Assembly (NCBI RefSeq): GCF_041434935.1
Contig: NZ_CP107964.1
Coordinates: 6,927,001 to 6,991,000 of the forward strand
DNA from: Kitasatospora sp. NBC_00374
GTDB lineage: Bacteria; Actinomycetota; Actinomycetes; Streptomycetales; Streptomycetaceae
DNA length: 64,000 nt
Direction: 5' to 3'
The translations under genes were made by a program, and so were the position numbers. The notes beneath the pieces were generated by a model. It did not search any database and had not been told where the DNA came from. It saw only the letters and a program-made list of their open reading frames with translations. Shown piece by piece: positions 25,872 to 35,156 of the stretch. Each line of letters starts with the position of its first letter. Within the stretch, counting starts at the first letter, position 1.

Positions 25872-26500
25872 TCAGCGTCCTGATCGTCGACGACCACCCG
25901 GTGGTCCGGCGCGGGCTGCGCGCCATGGTCGACGACCTGCCCGAGGTGACGGCCGTCGGCGAGGCCGCGGACGGCGCCGAGGCGCTGCGCATGCTCGACG
26001 AGCCGGCGCAGCGGCCGGACGTGGTGCTGATGGACCTGCAGATGGGCACCGGGATGCACGGCGTCGAGGCGACCCGCCGGATCACCGCGCTGCCCGACCC
26101 GCCGGCCGTCCTCATCCTCACCACCTACAGCACCGACGCGGACATCCTCGCCGCCGTCGAGGCCGGTGCCACCGGCTACCTGCTCAAGGACGCGCCGCCG
26201 GAGGAGGTCGCGGCCGCCGTGCACGCCGCGGCCCGCGGCGAGACGGTACTCGCGCCGCCGGTCGCCGCCCGCCTGCTCGGCCGGGTCCGCTCCGGCCGGC
26301 CGACCCTGTCGCCGCGCGAGCACGAGATCCTGCAACTGCTGGCCGAGGGCCTGGCGAACCGGCAGATCTCCAAGCGGCTGTTCATCAGCGAGGCGACCGT
26401 CAAGACCCACCTGGTGCACATCTACGGCAAGCTCGGCGTCGACAGCCGCACCGGCGCGATCGCGGCCGGGCTCGGCTCCGGGCTGATCCGGCCCGCCTGA
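25868..26500 (+). CDS. LuxR/NarL-family response regulator
   Basis: A 210-residue response regulator. The receiver domain has the acidic pair in VLIVDDHP, phospho-acceptor Asp56 in LMDLQMG and the lysine in YLLKDAPPEE. The C-terminal GerE helix-turn-helix (about 147-205) has SPREHEILQLLAEGLANRQI and EATVKTHLVHIYGKLGV. It is translationally coupled to the histidine kinase gene. The likely target is the divergent ABC exporter promoter in 24482-24662, but no operator was recognised. Confidence 0.93.
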   Translation: MISVLIVDDHPVVRRGLRAMVDDLPEVTAVGEAADGAEALRMLDEPAQRPDVVLMDLQMGTGMHGVEATRRITALPDPPAVLILTTYSTDADILAAVEAGATGYLLKDAPPEEVAAAVHAAARGETVLAPPVAARLLGRVRSGRPTLSPREHEILQLLAEGLANRQISKRLFISEATVKTHLVHIYGKLGVDSRTGAIAAGLGSGLIRPA

Positions 26501-26611
26501 CCGCCCGACGGCCGGAGCGGCGGACGGGCAGCGGCAGGAGGTCTGCACCACCCGGCTACCGGCCAGTAGGGTGGCGCCCGGCGACTGTCGCCGGGCGCGA
26601 ACGGGGGACTC

Positions 26612-27376
26612 ATGGCGGATCGGCTCACGGTGGTGTCCGGCGGCGGTACGGGGATCGGCCGGGCGATCGCCCACGCCTTCGCGGCGGACGGGGACCGGGT
26701 CGTCATCCTCGGCCGACGGCCCGAGATCCTCGAACGGGCCCGGGCCGAGATCGACCGGGAGGTCGGCGCACCCCGGGTCCTCCCGCTCGCCGTGGACCTG
26801 ACCGACCCGGAGCAGGTCACCCGTGCGGCCGGGGCGATCGCGGCCCTGGGCCCGGTCGACGTCCTGGTGAACAACGCCGGCGCCATCGTCACCGCACCGG
26901 CGGACGACAGCCTGGCCGCGCTCGCCGAGGCCTGGCGGCGGGACCTGGACACCAACCTGCTGACGGCCGTACTGCTCACCAGCGCGCTGCTCGACCGGCT
27001 GCGCCGCCCCGGCGGCCGACTCGTCCTGATCAGTTCGGCGGCGGCCCAGCGGGGTGGCGCGGGCGCCCACTCGGCGGGCTCGTACGCCGCGGCCAAGGCG
27101 GCCCTGCACGGCTGGGCCTTCGGTCTGGCCCGCCAGTTGGGGCCGGACGGCATCACCGTCAACGTGCTCGCGCCCGGCTACGTGGCCGACACCCCGATCT
27201 TCGGCGACCGGGCGACCGCCGACTTCCACGCCGGAAAGATCGCCGACACGCTGGTCGGCCGGGCCGGCACCCCGGCCGACGTGGCGGCCGCGGTCGGCTA
27301 CCTCGCCTCTCCGGCGGCCGGTTACCTCACCGGGCAGGTGATCGGCCTCAACGGCGGTGCCGTGCTGGGGCGGTAG
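26612..27376 (+). CDS. Short-chain dehydrogenase/reductase
   Basis: A 254-residue classical SDR with the coenzyme motif VVSGGGTGIGRAIAHAF, NNAG near residue 90, the catalytic Ser in LISSAAAQRGG and YAAAKAAL as the YxxxK motif. The conserved C-terminal segment GYLTGQVIGLNGG is present. ATG 26612 follows GGGGGA. The coenzyme loop ILGRRPE suggests NADP(H). The substrate cannot be inferred, and the gene is monocistronic. Confidence 0.88.
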   Translation: MADRLTVVSGGGTGIGRAIAHAFAADGDRVVILGRRPEILERARAEIDREVGAPRVLPLAVDLTDPEQVTRAAGAIAALGPVDVLVNNAGAIVTAPADDSLAALAEAWRRDLDTNLLTAVLLTSALLDRLRRPGGRLVLISSAAAQRGGAGAHSAGSYAAAKAALHGWAFGLARQLGPDGITVNVLAPGYVADTPIFGDRATADFHAGKIADTLVGRAGTPADVAAAVGYLASPAAGYLTGQVIGLNGGAVLGR

Positions 27377-27680
27377 ACGCTCCGCCGCCGGGGGGCCTGA
27401 CGGAGCGCGCCCGCGGCGGGCTCACCGGACGGGGACGGCCGTCGGGGCCGCGGCCAGGGTTGCGGGGATCCGCACGGGCTCTCCATCGGGGACGGTCGCG
27501 GGCCGCGCGGTTCGACGCCCGCGTTCGTCCGCGAAGTCATCCCCGCGGGACGGGCCGGGAGGCGCCGACGCCGCCGGTCGCGGCCGAACCGTGCCCGCCC
27601 GGGTGACCTGACACGGCTGCCGCGGCCGGCCCGCGCACAGCGGCTAGGGTGGGGGCGAACCGGCCCGAGGGGAGTGGCGG
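27377..27680. other. Intergenic region without a recognisable gene
   Basis: About 300 bp of very GC-rich sequence between the SDR gene and the nitronate monooxygenase gene, both on the + strand. The overlapping open frames have no plausible start or ribosome site and resemble no family. No clear hairpin or promoter was seen. Confidence 0.5.
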
Positions 27681-28706
27681 ATGACGGTGGATGCGATCGG
27701 CCTCGACGTGCCCGTGGTGGCCGCGCCGATGGCGGGCGGGGCCACCACGCCGCAGCTGGTGGCGGCCGTGAACGCGGCGGGCGGGCTCGGCTTCCTGGCC
27801 GCCGGCTACCGGACGGCCGCCGCCGTGGCCGAGCAGATCGGGGCCACCCGGGAGCTGACGGACCGGCCGTTCGGCCTCAACCTCTTCGTCCCGGCCGCGC
27901 CCGGCGACCCCGCGGCCGTGGCGGCCTACCGGGAGCGGCTGCGCCCCGAGGCCGAGCGGTACGGCGTCGACCTGCCGACCGCGATCGCCCCCGACCGGGA
28001 CGACTGGGACGCCAAGATCGAGTTGCTGCTGGCGGACCCGGTGCCGCTGGTCTCGTACACCTTCGGTCTGCCCTCCCCGGCCGAGGCCGAGGCGCTGCGC
28101 GCGGCCGGGATCACCCAGGTCGGTACCGTGACCACGCCCGCCGAGGCGCGGGCGGCGGCCGAGGCGGGCATGGACCTGCTGACGGTGCAGGGCCCCGAGG
28201 CGGGCGGCCACCGGGCCACCCACCGGGCCGGGGCGGCGCCCGGCGAGGTGCCGCTGCCCGACCTGCTGGCCGAGGTCCGGGCCGAGGTCGCCCTGCCGCT
28301 GATCGCCGCCGGCGGCATCGCGGACGCCGCGGGCCTGGCCGCCGTCCTGCGGGCCGGCGCGGTGGCCGCCCAGCTCGGCACCGCCTTCCTGCGCTGCACG
28401 GAGTCCGGCGCCTCGCCTGCGCATCAGGGCGCACTGGTGGACGAGCGGTTCACCGAGACGGCCGTCACCCGGACCTTCACCGGCCGGCCGGCACGCGGTC
28501 TGCGCAACGCCTTCATCGACCGGTACGAGCCGTACGCGCCGACCGCCTATCCGGAGGTGCACCACCTCACCCAGCCGCTGCGCGCGGCGGCGGCCGGGCG
28601 CGGCGACCTCGGGGCGATGCACCTCTGGGCCGGCACCGGTCACCGGCTCGCCCGCACCGGCCCGGCGGCGGACGTCGTCCGGGCGTTCGCGGCGGGCACG
28701 CGGTAG
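27681..28706 (+). CDS. Nitronate monooxygenase family protein
   Basis: A 341-residue FMN-dependent TIM-barrel enzyme that oxidises nitronates such as propionate-3-nitronate. VVAAPMAGGATTPQL is the N-terminal phosphate/flavin motif, VQGPEAGGHRATH contains the catalytic histidine, and PLIAAGGIADAAGLAAVL plus AAQLGTAFLRC bind the FMN phosphate. ATG 27681 follows GAGGGGAG. It is convergent with the aminopeptidase P gene, with only 18 bp between the two stops. No link to the peptide system is apparent. Confidence 0.88.
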   Translation: MTVDAIGLDVPVVAAPMAGGATTPQLVAAVNAAGGLGFLAAGYRTAAAVAEQIGATRELTDRPFGLNLFVPAAPGDPAAVAAYRERLRPEAERYGVDLPTAIAPDRDDWDAKIELLLADPVPLVSYTFGLPSPAEAEALRAAGITQVGTVTTPAEARAAAEAGMDLLTVQGPEAGGHRATHRAGAAPGEVPLPDLLAEVRAEVALPLIAAGGIADAAGLAAVLRAGAVAAQLGTAFLRCTESGASPAHQGALVDERFTETAVTRTFTGRPARGLRNAFIDRYEPYAPTAYPEVHHLTQPLRAAAAGRGDLGAMHLWAGTGHRLARTGPAADVVRAFAAGTR

Positions 28707-28724
28707 CGCGGACGCCGCCGCCGG

Positions 28725-30188
28725 TCAGCCCAGCAGGGTGCCCATCCACTCCTCGATGCCGGCCACGGTGCGCGGCAGCGCGCCGGACATCAGCCGGGCG
28801 CCGTCGGCGGTGATCACCAGGTCGTCCTCGATCCGCACGCCGATGCCGCGCAGTTCGAGCGGCAGCGTCTCGTCGTCGGGCTGCAGGTAGAGGCCGGGCT
28901 CGACGGTGAGGACCATGCCCTCCTCCAGCACGCCGTCGAGGTAGGTCTCGGACCGGGCCTTCGCGCAGTCGTGGACGTCCAGGCCGAGCATGTGGCCGCT
29001 GCTGCAGAGGGTGTAGCGGCGGAAGAGGCCGCTGTCCTCGCGCAGGGCCTCCTCGGCGGAGATCCGCAGGACGCCCCACTCGGCCAGGCCCTCGGCGATC
29101 ACCCGCATGCCGGCCCGGTGGAAGTCCCGGAAGCTGGCGCCGGGGCGCAGCGTGGCGATGGCGGCGTCCTGGGCGGCCAGCACCAGTTCGTACACCTGGC
29201 GCTGGACGGGGGAGAAGGTCCCGGAGAGCGGGAGGGTGCGGGTGATGTCGGCGGTGTAGAGGGAGTCGGTCTCCACGCCCGCGTCGAGCAGCAGCAGCTT
29301 GTTCGGGTCGAGGGCGCCGTCGTTGCGGATCCAGTGCAGGACGCAGGCGTGGGCGCCGGAGGCGACGATGGTGTCGTAGCCGGGGCCGTTGCCCTCGGCG
29401 CGGGCGCGGAGGTTGAACGTTCCCTCCAGCCAGCGCTCGCCCCGGCCGTGGCGCAGTGCGGCGGGCAGGGCGCGGACCACGTCCTCGAAGCCGGTGGTGG
29501 TGAGGTCGACCGAGAGCTGGAGCTGTCCGACCTCCCAGGCGTCCTTGATCAGGCGCAGTTCGGAGAGCGCGGTGGCGAGTCGGGTGTCCAGCGGGTCGGC
29601 CGCCGTGTCGGGGCGGCCGGCGAGGGCGTCCAGCGCGGGGTCGACGCCGGCGAGCACCCGGGTGACGGGCTGCGGGCCGGTGAACAGCTTGGCCAGGTCG
29701 TCCAGGTGCTCGGTGCGGACGCCGGTGAGCTGCGCGGCCTCGGCCAGGTCGGGTCGGCGGCCGACCCAGAACTCCCCGTAGCGGCGGTCGCGGTAGAACT
29801 CCGAGCCGTACGGGCTGCCGCCGCCGCGCGGGGAGCGCGGGCGCAGGTAGAGCACCGGCTCGCCGTCGGGCTCGACCACCAGGACGTGGCCGACCTGCTC
29901 CTCGCCGGTGAGGCCGGTGAGCCAGGCGTAGGCGCTGTGCGGGCGGAAGCGGTAGTCGCAGTCGTTGCTGCGGACCTTCAACTGCCCGGCGGGGACGAGC
30001 AGTCGCTCACCGGGGAAGGCGGTGGCCAGCCGGCGGCGCCGGGCCGGGGTGGCGTCGTGTCCGGGCACCCGTTCGCCGGCGGGCAGCGGGGTGGCGGCCC
30101 ATGCGGTGCCCATGAACGCGTCGAGGGCGGGCGAGACGGGCAGATCGTGGCTGCCGGTGTTGAGGCGGGGGGTGGGCTCGGCGGTCAC
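28725..30188 (-). CDS. Aminopeptidase P (Xaa-Pro aminopeptidase, M24B)
   Basis: A 487-residue metallopeptidase that removes an N-terminal residue preceding proline. An N-terminal AMP_N domain (about 45-185) is followed by the pita-bread domain. All five dinuclear-metal ligands are visible: Asp in LLLDAGVET, Asp in YTADITRT, His in SSGHMLGLDVHD, Glu in LTVEPGLY and Glu in GVRIEDDLVIT. GTG 30188 has AGGAG about ten bases upstream. It is divergent from the oligopeptide importer and shares a pair of operators with it, so imported proline-rich peptides would be trimmed by this enzyme in the cytoplasm. Confidence 0.92.
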   Translation of the reverse strand: MTAEPTPRLNTGSHDLPVSPALDAFMGTAWAATPLPAGERVPGHDATPARRRRLATAFPGERLLVPAGQLKVRSNDCDYRFRPHSAYAWLTGLTGEEQVGHVLVVEPDGEPVLYLRPRSPRGGGSPYGSEFYRDRRYGEFWVGRRPDLAEAAQLTGVRTEHLDDLAKLFTGPQPVTRVLAGVDPALDALAGRPDTAADPLDTRLATALSELRLIKDAWEVGQLQLSVDLTTTGFEDVVRALPAALRHGRGERWLEGTFNLRARAEGNGPGYDTIVASGAHACVLHWIRNDGALDPNKLLLLDAGVETDSLYTADITRTLPLSGTFSPVQRQVYELVLAAQDAAIATLRPGASFRDFHRAGMRVIAEGLAEWGVLRISAEEALREDSGLFRRYTLCSSGHMLGLDVHDCAKARSETYLDGVLEEGMVLTVEPGLYLQPDDETLPLELRGIGVRIEDDLVITADGARLMSGALPRTVAGIEEWMGTLLG

Positions 30189-30283
30189 TGCTGCGACTCC
30201 TCTGACCTGGGGTGGAACTGCGGGGACTGGCGGCCGGGCCGGGCCCGGGGAGGACACGGCTCGGTAACGGGCGGCACCAGCTC

Positions 30284-30322
30284 TTGCCAGTGCAATTTCA
30301 CATTACTATGTTACGGGTCACA
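30284..30322. promoter_or_regulatory. Importer promoter with two GntR-type operators (sites D1, D2)
   Basis: On the + strand TTGCCA (30284-30289) and TATGTT (30307-30312) are exactly 17 bases apart. Site D1, AGTGCAATTTCACA (30289-30302), fills the spacer, and site D2, TGTTACGGGTCACA (30309-30322), covers the -10 and start region. The two sites are 20 bp apart, two helical turns. The region serves the importer operon (+) and probably also the aminopeptidase P gene (-). Confidence 0.72.
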
Positions 30323-30423
30323 TCCCGGAGGGGCTAGACCCCTGGTCGCCCCTCCGGTGTGGCCCCGGATCAGCCCCGGGGCGGACTGGGCCTCAGCAGT
30401 GGCCCCCCATCTCGGAGTTCACC

Positions 30424-32163
30424 ATGAACAGGCGTACCCACGTCGCCCTGGCGGCGACGATCGCAGCAACCCTCACCCTCGGCCTCGGGGCGTGCAGCAG
30501 CAACGGCGGCAGCGCTGGCGGGGCCGGTGACCAGGCGGGCGTCACCACCGAGGGCAACGGCGTCATCGGCGGGACGCCGGTCAAGGGCGGCACCCTCACC
30601 ATCCTGTCCAACCAGGACTTCGACCAGCTCGACCCGGCCCGCAACTGGACCATGCCGGTGATGGACGTCGGCGTCCGGATGCTCTACCGCACCCTGACCA
30701 CGTTCAAGGCGGCCCCGGGCGCCGAGGGCCTGAAGATCGAGCCCGACCTGGCCACCGACCTCGGCACCCCGAGCGACGGCGCGAAGACCTGGACCTTCCA
30801 CCTGAAGGACGGCCTCAAGTACGAGGACGGCACCCCGATCGTCGCCGACGACGTCAAGTACAACGTCGAGCGCTCCTTCTCGCCGGAGCTGGCCGGCGGC
30901 CCCGACTACGCCGTGCGCTACCTGAACGCCCCCGACGGCTACCAGGGCCCGCTCAAGGGCGAGCGGCTGGGCAAGGAGGCCATCGAGGTCCCGGACGCGA
31001 AGACCATCGTCTTCCACCTCAAGCGCCCGGTCGCGGAGTTCGGCTACACCGTGACCCTGCCGACCTTCTCGCCGGTGCCGAAGGCGAAGGAGACCGGTGC
31101 CAACTACAGCAACCACCCGGTCTCCTCGGGCCCGTACAAGATCGAGGAGTACGACCGCGGCAAGCGCATGGTGCTGGTCCGCAACACCAGTTGGGACGAG
31201 AAGAGCGACCCGGTCCGCAAGGCGTACCCGGACCGGATCGTGGTCGAGCAGACCCTGAAGGGCGCCGGCATCGCGGACCGGCTGATCGCCGACCAGGGCG
31301 AGGACAAGAACGCGATCTCCTACGTCGACCTGGTCTCCGCCAAGGTCAGCGAGGTGCTCACCAACCCGGACCTGAAGAAGCGTCTGATCAGCGAGAACTC
31401 CGGCTGCACCTCGATGCTGGTGATGAACACCAGCAAGGCGCCGTTCGACAACCCCAAGCTCCGCCTCGCCCTGCAGTACGCGGTGGACAAGGAGGCCTTC
31501 GCGGCCGCGGTGGGCGGTCCGGCGTTCAACGACGTCGCCACCACCTTCCTGCCGCCGGTGCTGACCGCCGGTGCGCCGATCGACCACTTCATGATCAAGC
31601 CGGCCGGTGACCCGGAGAAGGCCAAGTCGCTGATGGCCGAGGCCGGTTTCGCCAACGGGCTGCAGACCGAGCTGGTCACCTCCACCGGTGCCAAGGCACA
31701 GGCCGAGTCGATCCAGGCCTCGCTGAAGAAGGTCGGCGTCGAGGTCACCGTCACCACCGTCGACCCGACCGCCGTCAACTCGATCGTCGGCGACAAGGAC
31801 AAGCAGCCCGGCCTGTCGATGAGCGGCTGGTGCCCCGACTACCCGTCCGCCGCGACCTTCCTGCCAATGATCTTCGACGGCCGCTCGATCAAGGACAAGA
31901 GCAACAACGGCAACAACAGCCGGTTCAACGACCCGGAGACCATCGCCGAGCTCGACCGGATCGCCGGCCTCGACGACCTGCAGAAGGCCAACACCTCCTG
32001 GCTCGCCCTCGACGCCAAGATCATGGACAAGTCGCCGGCCGTGCCGCTGACCTGGCAGAAGAAGCCGCTGCTGGTCGGCTCCAACATCGCCGGCGCCTAC
32101 GCCCACCCGGTGTGGTCCGGCCAGATCGACTACGCGGCCATCGGCCTGAAGTCCGTCAAGTAG
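30424..32163 (+). CDS. Oligopeptide ABC importer, solute-binding lipoprotein
   Basis: A family 5 extracellular solute-binding protein of 579 residues. MNRRTHVALAATIAATLTLG leads to the lipobox LGAC with Cys24. The family fingerprint follows: GGTLTILSNQDFDQLDPARN and LATDLGTPSDGAKTWTFHLK with GLKYEDGTPI. Such proteins bind di- to oligopeptides on the cell surface. ATG 30424 follows CGGAG. It heads a five-gene importer operon with short gaps or overlaps. The peptide specificity is not readable; the shared operator suggests proline/hydroxyproline-rich peptides. Confidence 0.92.
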   Translation: MNRRTHVALAATIAATLTLGLGACSSNGGSAGGAGDQAGVTTEGNGVIGGTPVKGGTLTILSNQDFDQLDPARNWTMPVMDVGVRMLYRTLTTFKAAPGAEGLKIEPDLATDLGTPSDGAKTWTFHLKDGLKYEDGTPIVADDVKYNVERSFSPELAGGPDYAVRYLNAPDGYQGPLKGERLGKEAIEVPDAKTIVFHLKRPVAEFGYTVTLPTFSPVPKAKETGANYSNHPVSSGPYKIEEYDRGKRMVLVRNTSWDEKSDPVRKAYPDRIVVEQTLKGAGIADRLIADQGEDKNAISYVDLVSAKVSEVLTNPDLKKRLISENSGCTSMLVMNTSKAPFDNPKLRLALQYAVDKEAFAAAVGGPAFNDVATTFLPPVLTAGAPIDHFMIKPAGDPEKAKSLMAEAGFANGLQTELVTSTGAKAQAESIQASLKKVGVEVTVTTVDPTAVNSIVGDKDKQPGLSMSGWCPDYPSAATFLPMIFDGRSIKDKSNNGNNSRFNDPETIAELDRIAGLDDLQKANTSWLALDAKIMDKSPAVPLTWQKKPLLVGSNIAGAYAHPVWSGQIDYAAIGLKSVK

Positions 32164-32179
32164 TCAGGAGCCTGACCCC

Positions 32180-33157
32180 ATGACCGCCCCGCTCTCCGAG
32201 GCAGCCGCCCGGGGAGCGGGGGCGGCGGTCAGCCCCGCCGCCCCCGCTCCCGCAGCGCCTCCCGCCTCGCCCTGGCGCCTCACCTGGCACCGGCTCCGCA
32301 GCCAGAAGGCCGCCATGGTCGGCCTCGGCATCATCGTCTTCTTCGTCCTGTGCTCCCTGCTCGCCCCAGTCCTCACCGCGATCAGCGGCCACGGCCCGTC
32401 CGACACGGACAAGAAGGCCCTCAACCTCTACCTCGGCGGTGTACCCAAGGAACCGCTCGGCGGCATCGGCCCCGACCACTGGCTGGGCGTCGAACCGGGC
32501 CTGGGCCGCGACATCTTCGCCCGGCTCCTGTACGGCGGACAGATCAGCCTGCTGGTCGCCTTCAGCGCCGCACTCATCACCACCGTGATCGGCGTGCTGC
32601 TGGGCATCAGCGCCGGCTACTTCGGCGGCCGGACCGACACCGTGATCAGCCGCTTCATGGACATCATGATGTCCTTCCCCAGCCTGATCTTCATGATCGC
32701 GCTGCTCTCGGTGGCCCGGGACGCCAACCGCATCCTGCTGCTGATCGCGGTGATGAGCGTGTTCGGCTGGCCCTACATCGCCCGGGTGATCCGCGGTCAG
32801 ACCCTCTCGCTCAAACACCGCGAGTACGTCGAGGCCGCCCGCGCCTGCGGCACCTCCAGCGCCCGGATCCTGTTCACCGAGATCCTGCCCAACCTCACCG
32901 GCACCATCATCGTGTACGTCACGCTGGCGATCCCCGGCCTGATCGGCGCCGAGGCCGCGCTGACCTACCTCGGCGTCGGAGTCCGGCCCCCGACGCCCTC
33001 CTGGGGCCAGATGATCTCGGACGCGGTGCCCTACTACAAGGTCGACCCGATGTTCTTCGTCCTGCCCAGCGTCTGCCTGTTCCTGGTCGTGCTGGCCTTC
33101 ACCCTGCTGGGCGACGCACTGCGCGACGCCCTCGACCCGAAGGGCAGCCGGGCATGA
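32180..33157 (+). CDS. Oligopeptide ABC importer permease (DppC type)
   Basis: A 325-residue membrane permease. It has an N-terminal OppC_N segment with RLRSQKAAMVGLGIIVFFVL as its first helix and five more helices in the BPD_transp_1 domain. The EAA loop, which contacts the ATPases, is EYVEAARACGTSSARILFTE. ATG 32180 lies 16 bases after the binding-protein gene and follows AGGAGCC. In this operon the DppC-type gene precedes the DppB-type gene, the reverse of the common order. Confidence 0.92.
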   Translation: MTAPLSEAAARGAGAAVSPAAPAPAAPPASPWRLTWHRLRSQKAAMVGLGIIVFFVLCSLLAPVLTAISGHGPSDTDKKALNLYLGGVPKEPLGGIGPDHWLGVEPGLGRDIFARLLYGGQISLLVAFSAALITTVIGVLLGISAGYFGGRTDTVISRFMDIMMSFPSLIFMIALLSVARDANRILLLIAVMSVFGWPYIARVIRGQTLSLKHREYVEAARACGTSSARILFTEILPNLTGTIIVYVTLAIPGLIGAEAALTYLGVGVRPPTPSWGQMISDAVPYYKVDPMFFVLPSVCLFLVVLAFTLLGDALRDALDPKGSRA

Positions 33158-34143
33158 TCGGATTCCTGGTCCGGCGGCTGATCGGCATCGTCCTCACCCT
33201 CGTGGTGATCTGCGCCATCACCTTCGCCGTCTTCTACCTCCTGCCGACCGACCCGGCCGCCCAGTTCTGCGGCAAGGACTGCTCGGCGGAACGGATCCTG
33301 CTGGTCCGCCAGCAGATGGGCCTGGACGACCCGCTGATCGTCCAGTTCGGCCGCTACCTGGTCGGCATCTTCGCCGGCCAGACCCTCGGCAGCGGCAGCT
33401 ACGCCGTGCAGTGCGACTTCCCCTGCTTCGGCTACTCCTACCAGAGCGCCCAGCCGGTCTGGGACCTGATGATGGACCGCCTCCCCGCCAGCGCCTCGCT
33501 GGCCGTCGGCGCGGCCGTCCTGTGGCTGGTGCTCGGCGTCACGGCCGGCGTGGTCTCCGCGCTGCGCCGCAACACCTGGCTCGACCGCACCGTCATGGTC
33601 GGCACCATCGGGGTCGCCGCCCTGCCGGTCTACTTCACCGCGATGATCCTGCTCTACTTCGTCGTCTCGGTGATGGACCTGATCCCCTACCCCCGGTACA
33701 TCGCCTTCGGCGAGGACCCGTTCGGCTGGATCGAGAACCTGGTCCTGCCCTGGATCACGCTCGCCCTGATGTCCGCCGCGATCTACGCCCGGATGACCCG
33801 CAACTCCGTCATCGAGACGATGGCCGAGCCGTTCGTGCGCACCGCCCGGGCGAAGGGCCTGCCGGAGCGCCGGGTGGTGGCCAAACACGGCCTGCGGCCC
33901 GCCCTCACCCCGGTGGCCACCATGCTCGGCATGGACCTCGGCGGCCTGCTGGCCGGAGCGCTGATCACCGAGTCGCTGTTCGGCCTCCCGGGCGTCGGCA
34001 AGCTCTTCGCCGACTCGCTCAACAAGGCCGACCAGCCGGTGATCATGGGCATCACCCTGCTCGCCTCCTTCTTCATCGTCACCTCCAACCTGATCGTGGA
34101 CATGGTCTACGCCTGGATCGACCCGAGGGCGAGGCTGTCGTGA
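33154..34143 (+). CDS. Oligopeptide ABC importer permease (DppB type)
   Basis: A 329-residue permease starting MIGFLVRRLIGIVLTLVVIC, typical of DppB proteins, overlapping the DppC-type stop (ATGA). The EAA loop is EPFVRTARAKGLPERRVVAK. The periplasmic loop after helix 1 has cysteines in FCGKDCSAE and CDFPCFG, and it is longer than in enteric DppB, as is common in actinobacteria. Its own stop overlaps the start of the next ATPase gene. Confidence 0.92.
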   Translation: MIGFLVRRLIGIVLTLVVICAITFAVFYLLPTDPAAQFCGKDCSAERILLVRQQMGLDDPLIVQFGRYLVGIFAGQTLGSGSYAVQCDFPCFGYSYQSAQPVWDLMMDRLPASASLAVGAAVLWLVLGVTAGVVSALRRNTWLDRTVMVGTIGVAALPVYFTAMILLYFVVSVMDLIPYPRYIAFGEDPFGWIENLVLPWITLALMSAAIYARMTRNSVIETMAEPFVRTARAKGLPERRVVAKHGLRPALTPVATMLGMDLGGLLAGALITESLFGLPGVGKLFADSLNKADQPVIMGITLLASFFIVTSNLIVDMVYAWIDPRARLS

Positions 34144-35156
34144 CCCTGCTCGAAGTCAAGGACCTCGCGGTGCAGTTCAGCACCGCGGAAGGAACCGTAC
34201 GAGCCGTACGGGGAGTGGACTTCACCGTCGAGGCCGGCCGGACACTGGGCATCGTCGGCGAGTCCGGCTCCGGAAAGTCCGTCACCTCGCTGGCCGTCAT
34301 GGGCCTGCACCGCGGCGCCGAGGTCACCGGATCGGTCCGCTTCGACGGCACCGAACTGATCGGCGCCCCCGAGGAGACCGTACGAGCCCTGCGCGGCCGG
34401 CGGATGGCCATGGTCTTCCAGGACGCGCTCACCTCGCTGCACCCGTACTTCACCATCGGCGACCAGATCTCCGAGGCCTACCAGGCCCACTTCGGCGGCA
34501 AGCGCCGCACGGCCTGGGCACGCGCCGTCGAGGTGCTCGGCGACGTCGGCATCCCCGAGCCCGCCCGCCGGGCGGGGGAGTACCCGCACCAGTTCTCCGG
34601 CGGCATGCGGCAGCGGGCGATGATCGCGCTGGCGCTGTCCTGCGAGCCCGACCTGATCATCGCCGACGAGCCGACCACGGCCCTGGACGTCACCGTCCAG
34701 GCCCAGGTGCTGGAACTGCTGATGAAGCTCCAGCAGGACCGCGGGCTGGGCATCATCATGATCACGCACGACCTCGGCGTGATCGCCCGGGTCGCCGACG
34801 AGGTGCTGGTCATGTACGGCGGCTCGGCCGCCGAACAGGCCCCCGCCGAAACGCTGTTCACCGCACCGCGGCACCCCTACACCCGCGGCCTGCTGGACTC
34901 GCTGCCCCGCCTGGACGCCGCCGACGGCGACGCCCTGGTCTCCATCCCCGGCAGCCCGCCCTCCCTGCTCGCCCCGCCGGCCGGTTGTCCCTTCCACCCG
35001 CGCTGCGCGGTCTACGAGGCAGCCTCCGAGGAAGGCCGCCGGGCCTGCACCGACGAGCGCCCGCCGCTGCGCCTGGTCGCCGAGCACCACCGCACCGCCT
35101 GCCTGCTGGACTCGCCGTCCGACGGCCGCGGCCCCCAGAAGGAGGCGACCGCATGA
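34140..35156 (+). CDS. Oligopeptide ABC importer ATPase (DppD type)
   Basis: A 338-residue ATPase with Walker A GESGSGKSV, signature FSGGMRQRAMIALAL, Walker B LIIADEPTTALD and ITHDLGVIARVADEV. The C-terminal oligopeptide-transporter extension has the cysteine pattern CPFHPRC plus later Cys residues that in relatives bind an Fe-S cluster. GTG 34140 overlaps the DppB-type stop. Together with the DppF-type ATPase it powers the importer as a heterodimer. Confidence 0.93.
   Translation: MTLLEVKDLAVQFSTAEGTVRAVRGVDFTVEAGRTLGIVGESGSGKSVTSLAVMGLHRGAEVTGSVRFDGTELIGAPEETVRALRGRRMAMVFQDALTSLHPYFTIGDQISEAYQAHFGGKRRTAWARAVEVLGDVGIPEPARRAGEYPHQFSGGMRQRAMIALALSCEPDLIIADEPTTALDVTVQAQVLELLMKLQQDRGLGIIMITHDLGVIARVADEVLVMYGGSAAEQAPAETLFTAPRHPYTRGLLDSLPRLDAADGDALVSIPGSPPSLLAPPAGCPFHPRCAVYEAASEEGRRACTDERPPLRLVAEHHRTACLLDSPSDGRGPQKEATA

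Noticed and set aside
22719..26500. ABC exporter and two-component system considered as part of the peptide regulon
   Set aside because: No copy of the shared operator lies between the divergent genes, and the permease is of the FtsX/MacB export type, not an importer.
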